Positions 5,362 to 6,210 of a stretch of DNA of 6,210 bases are shown here, one piece after another. The stretch is taken from assembly GCA_021819255.1 (NCBI GenBank), contig JAKART010000154.1, positions 1 through 6,210 on the forward strand, read 5' to 3'. The DNA is from Acidobacteriota bacterium. Lineage in GTDB: Bacteria > Acidobacteriota > Terriglobia > Terriglobales > Acidobacteriaceae. The first letter of the stretch is position 1; every line of letters begins with the position of its first letter. The position numbers and the translations under genes were made by a program. The notes beneath the pieces were generated by a model. The model did not search any database. It saw nothing but the letters and a program-made list of their open reading frames with translations, and was not told the origin of the DNA.

Positions 5362-5431
5362 AACCCAAATCGCGAAGGGGCCGAGATGGGGCCCCCACAC
5401 CAACCCGCATCGCAAACTGCCGAGATGTGGG
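5362..5431. repeat. Pair of 30-bp imperfect direct repeats, each hairpin-like, upstream of pyrH
   Basis: Two units start 40 bases apart: AACCC-N2-ATCGC...CCGAGATG-N-GG at 5362-5391 and again at 5402-5430. In the second, CCCGCATC (5404-5411) pairs with GATGTGGG (5424-5431) as an 8-bp stem with one G-U pair. The first has a more decayed version of this stem and an alternative GGGGCC/GGCCCC stem (5377-5382, 5390-5395). The octamer CCGAGATG is shared with the hairpin at 4130-4167. No T-run follows, so these are not intrinsic terminators. They lie 40-109 bases before the pyrH start. The rest of the 5233-5470 gap holds nothing I recognise. Confidence 0.6.
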
Positions 5432-5454
5432 AATCCGCCCGCTGCGCGAACTTG

Positions 5455-5460
5455 TACACT
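5455..5460 (+). promoter_or_regulatory. Putative -10 box of pyrH
   Basis: TACACT within CTTGTACACT is identical to the -10 proposed for the cytochrome c gene (both read GTACACT). It would start transcription near 5467, only about 4 bases before the pyrH ATG at 5471. No -35 match is seen at 16-18 bases. Assigned on the hexamer and position only. Confidence 0.35.
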
Positions 5461-5470
5461 GATCGGTAGC

Positions 5471-6175
5471 ATGTATAAGCGAGTTCTGTTAAAGCTCTCT
5501 GGAGAGGCCCTGGCGGCCGGCCGAGGTTTTGGTGTCGATGCGCTGTTTGTGAATGCCATTGCGCAGGAGATCGCCGAGGCGGCACGCTCTGGTTGCGAGA
5601 TCGGCATCGTCGTTGGGGGCGGAAACTTCTTCCGCGGGGTAGCCGAGCAGGCGATCCATATGGACCGCGTTGCGGCGGATCATATGGGCATGCTCTCCAC
5701 GGTGATTAACGCCATCGCCCTGCAGGATGCCATCGAGAAGACAGGGGTTCATGCTCGGGTGATGAGCGCCATTCAGATGCATCAGGTGGCTGAGCCGTAC
5801 ATCCGCCGTCGCGCGATTCGCCACCTGGAAAAGGGACGGGCGGTGATCTTTGCCGCCGGCACCGGCAACCCGTACTTCTCGACGGATACAGCCGCCAGCC
5901 TGCGCGCCATGGAAATTGGTGCGGAGGTTCTGCTGAAGGCCACCAGCGTGGATGGCATCTATAGCGCTGATCCGAAGAAAGTGACCGACGCTACCAAGTT
6001 CGAGGAGATCAGCTATATGGAGATCATCCGGCTGGGCCTGCAGGTGATGGACACCACGGCGGTCTCCTTGTGCAAGGACAACCGTCTGCCGATGATCATC
6101 TTCTCCATGCGCGAACGGGGCAACATCCTGCGGGTGATCGCCGGCGAAAAGCTGGGATCCCTGGTGACGGCCTAG
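5471..6175 (+). CDS. pyrH: UMP kinase (uridylate kinase)
   Basis: A complete 234-aa bacterial UMP kinase of the amino-acid-kinase fold. It phosphorylates UMP to UDP with ATP in the cytoplasm, the committed step toward UTP and CTP; the enzyme is hexameric, usually activated by GTP and inhibited by UTP. Visible motifs are the N-terminal KLSGEAL (8-14), [11 protein letters not shown] (46-56) with the glycine loop and Arg, ADHMGML (69-75), [14 protein letters not shown] (129-142) for UMP and nucleotide binding, [15 protein letters not shown] (156-170) and the C-terminal [10 protein letters not shown]. No residue expected for activity is missing. The start is the ATG at 5471, giving the standard [15 protein letters not shown]-terminus; the upstream frame to a GTG at 5285 runs through repeats and is not coding. 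The ribosome-binding site is weak (GGTAG, 1-2 bases before a usable spacing). Upstream is an aldo/keto reductase rather than the common rpsB-tsf pair; the window ends 35 bases downstream, so frr cannot be assessed. Confidence 0.97.
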   Translation: MYKRVLLKLSGEALAAGRGFGVDALFVNAIAQEIAEAARSGCEIGIVVGGGNFFRGVAEQAIHMDRVAADHMGMLSTVINAIALQDAIEKTGVHARVMSAIQMHQVAEPYIRRRAIRHLEKGRAVIFAAGTGNPYFSTDTAASLRAMEIGAEVLLKATSVDGIYSADPKKVTDATKFEEISYMEIIRLGLQVMDTTAVSLCKDNRLPMIIFSMRERGNILRVIAGEKLGSLVTA

Positions 6176-6210
6176 CCGCGTAGCCCGGAGCGGTTCTAGA
6201 CCATTTTCCC

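Noticed and set aside
5285..5470. A 62-residue N-terminal extension of UMP kinase from a GTG at 5285
   Set aside because: The extension passes through the hairpin repeats and has no family resemblance; [14 protein letters not shown] at 5471 is the standard N-terminus.
1..6210. A novel multi-gene defence, secretion or biosynthetic system
   Set aside because: The genes are recognisable housekeeping or metabolic families in separate, differently oriented units; no effector, toxin, nuclease or synthetase cluster is present. The sirtuin is a CobB-type deacylase and not a SIR2-domain defence protein.

Overview
The window is GC-rich, gene-dense bacterial chromosome. A soil acidobacterium of the Terriglobia type is my best guess. 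That rests on the overall style of the proteins (a short membrane-anchored cytochrome c, an AIM24-family protein, a stand-alone UMP kinase gene) and on GC-rich intergenic hairpin repeats. There is no rRNA or other decisive marker, so the taxonomic call is an inference. I see no mobile element, CRISPR array, tRNA or phage gene.

Layout. On the minus strand at the left are the 5' part of a hemolysin III/PAQR-type membrane protein gene (1-190, cut by the window edge) and, just upstream of it, a stand-alone cyclodeaminase/cyclohydrolase-domain (FTCD_C) gene (251-928). The two probably form an operon. A gene-free stretch (929-1350) carries a perfect 4 x 15-bp minisatellite and a sigma70-like promoter overlapped by a 9-bp inverted repeat. 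It leads into a plus-strand class III sirtuin (NAD-dependent deacylase, 1351-2064). A convergent 464-bp gap (2065-2528), with only small palindromes and hairpins, separates the sirtuin from a minus-strand AIM24/TIGR00266-family gene (2529-3290).

From a shared divergent control region (3291-3477), the AIM24 gene runs left and a membrane-anchored monoheme cytochrome c gene (3478-4044) runs right. Then follow an intergenic stretch with a 14-position hairpin (4130-4167), an aldo/keto reductase (4252-5232), a 238-bp intergenic stretch with two related hairpin-like repeats, and pyrH (UMP kinase, 5471-6175). The window ends 35 bases after pyrH, before any frr could be seen.

How the genes work together. 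Most are single-gene transcription units with unrelated functions: protein deacylation, folate one-carbon metabolism, electron transfer, carbonyl reduction and pyrimidine nucleotide synthesis. I see no dedicated multi-gene system, and nothing supports a new defence or biosynthetic system. The parts worth a second look are regulatory or structural: inverted repeats that overlap or enclose putative -10 boxes, a small family of hairpins sharing CCGAGATG, the minisatellite, and two genes (aldo/keto reductase and pyrH) whose best -10 boxes lie so close to the ATG that the mRNAs may be leaderless or nearly so.
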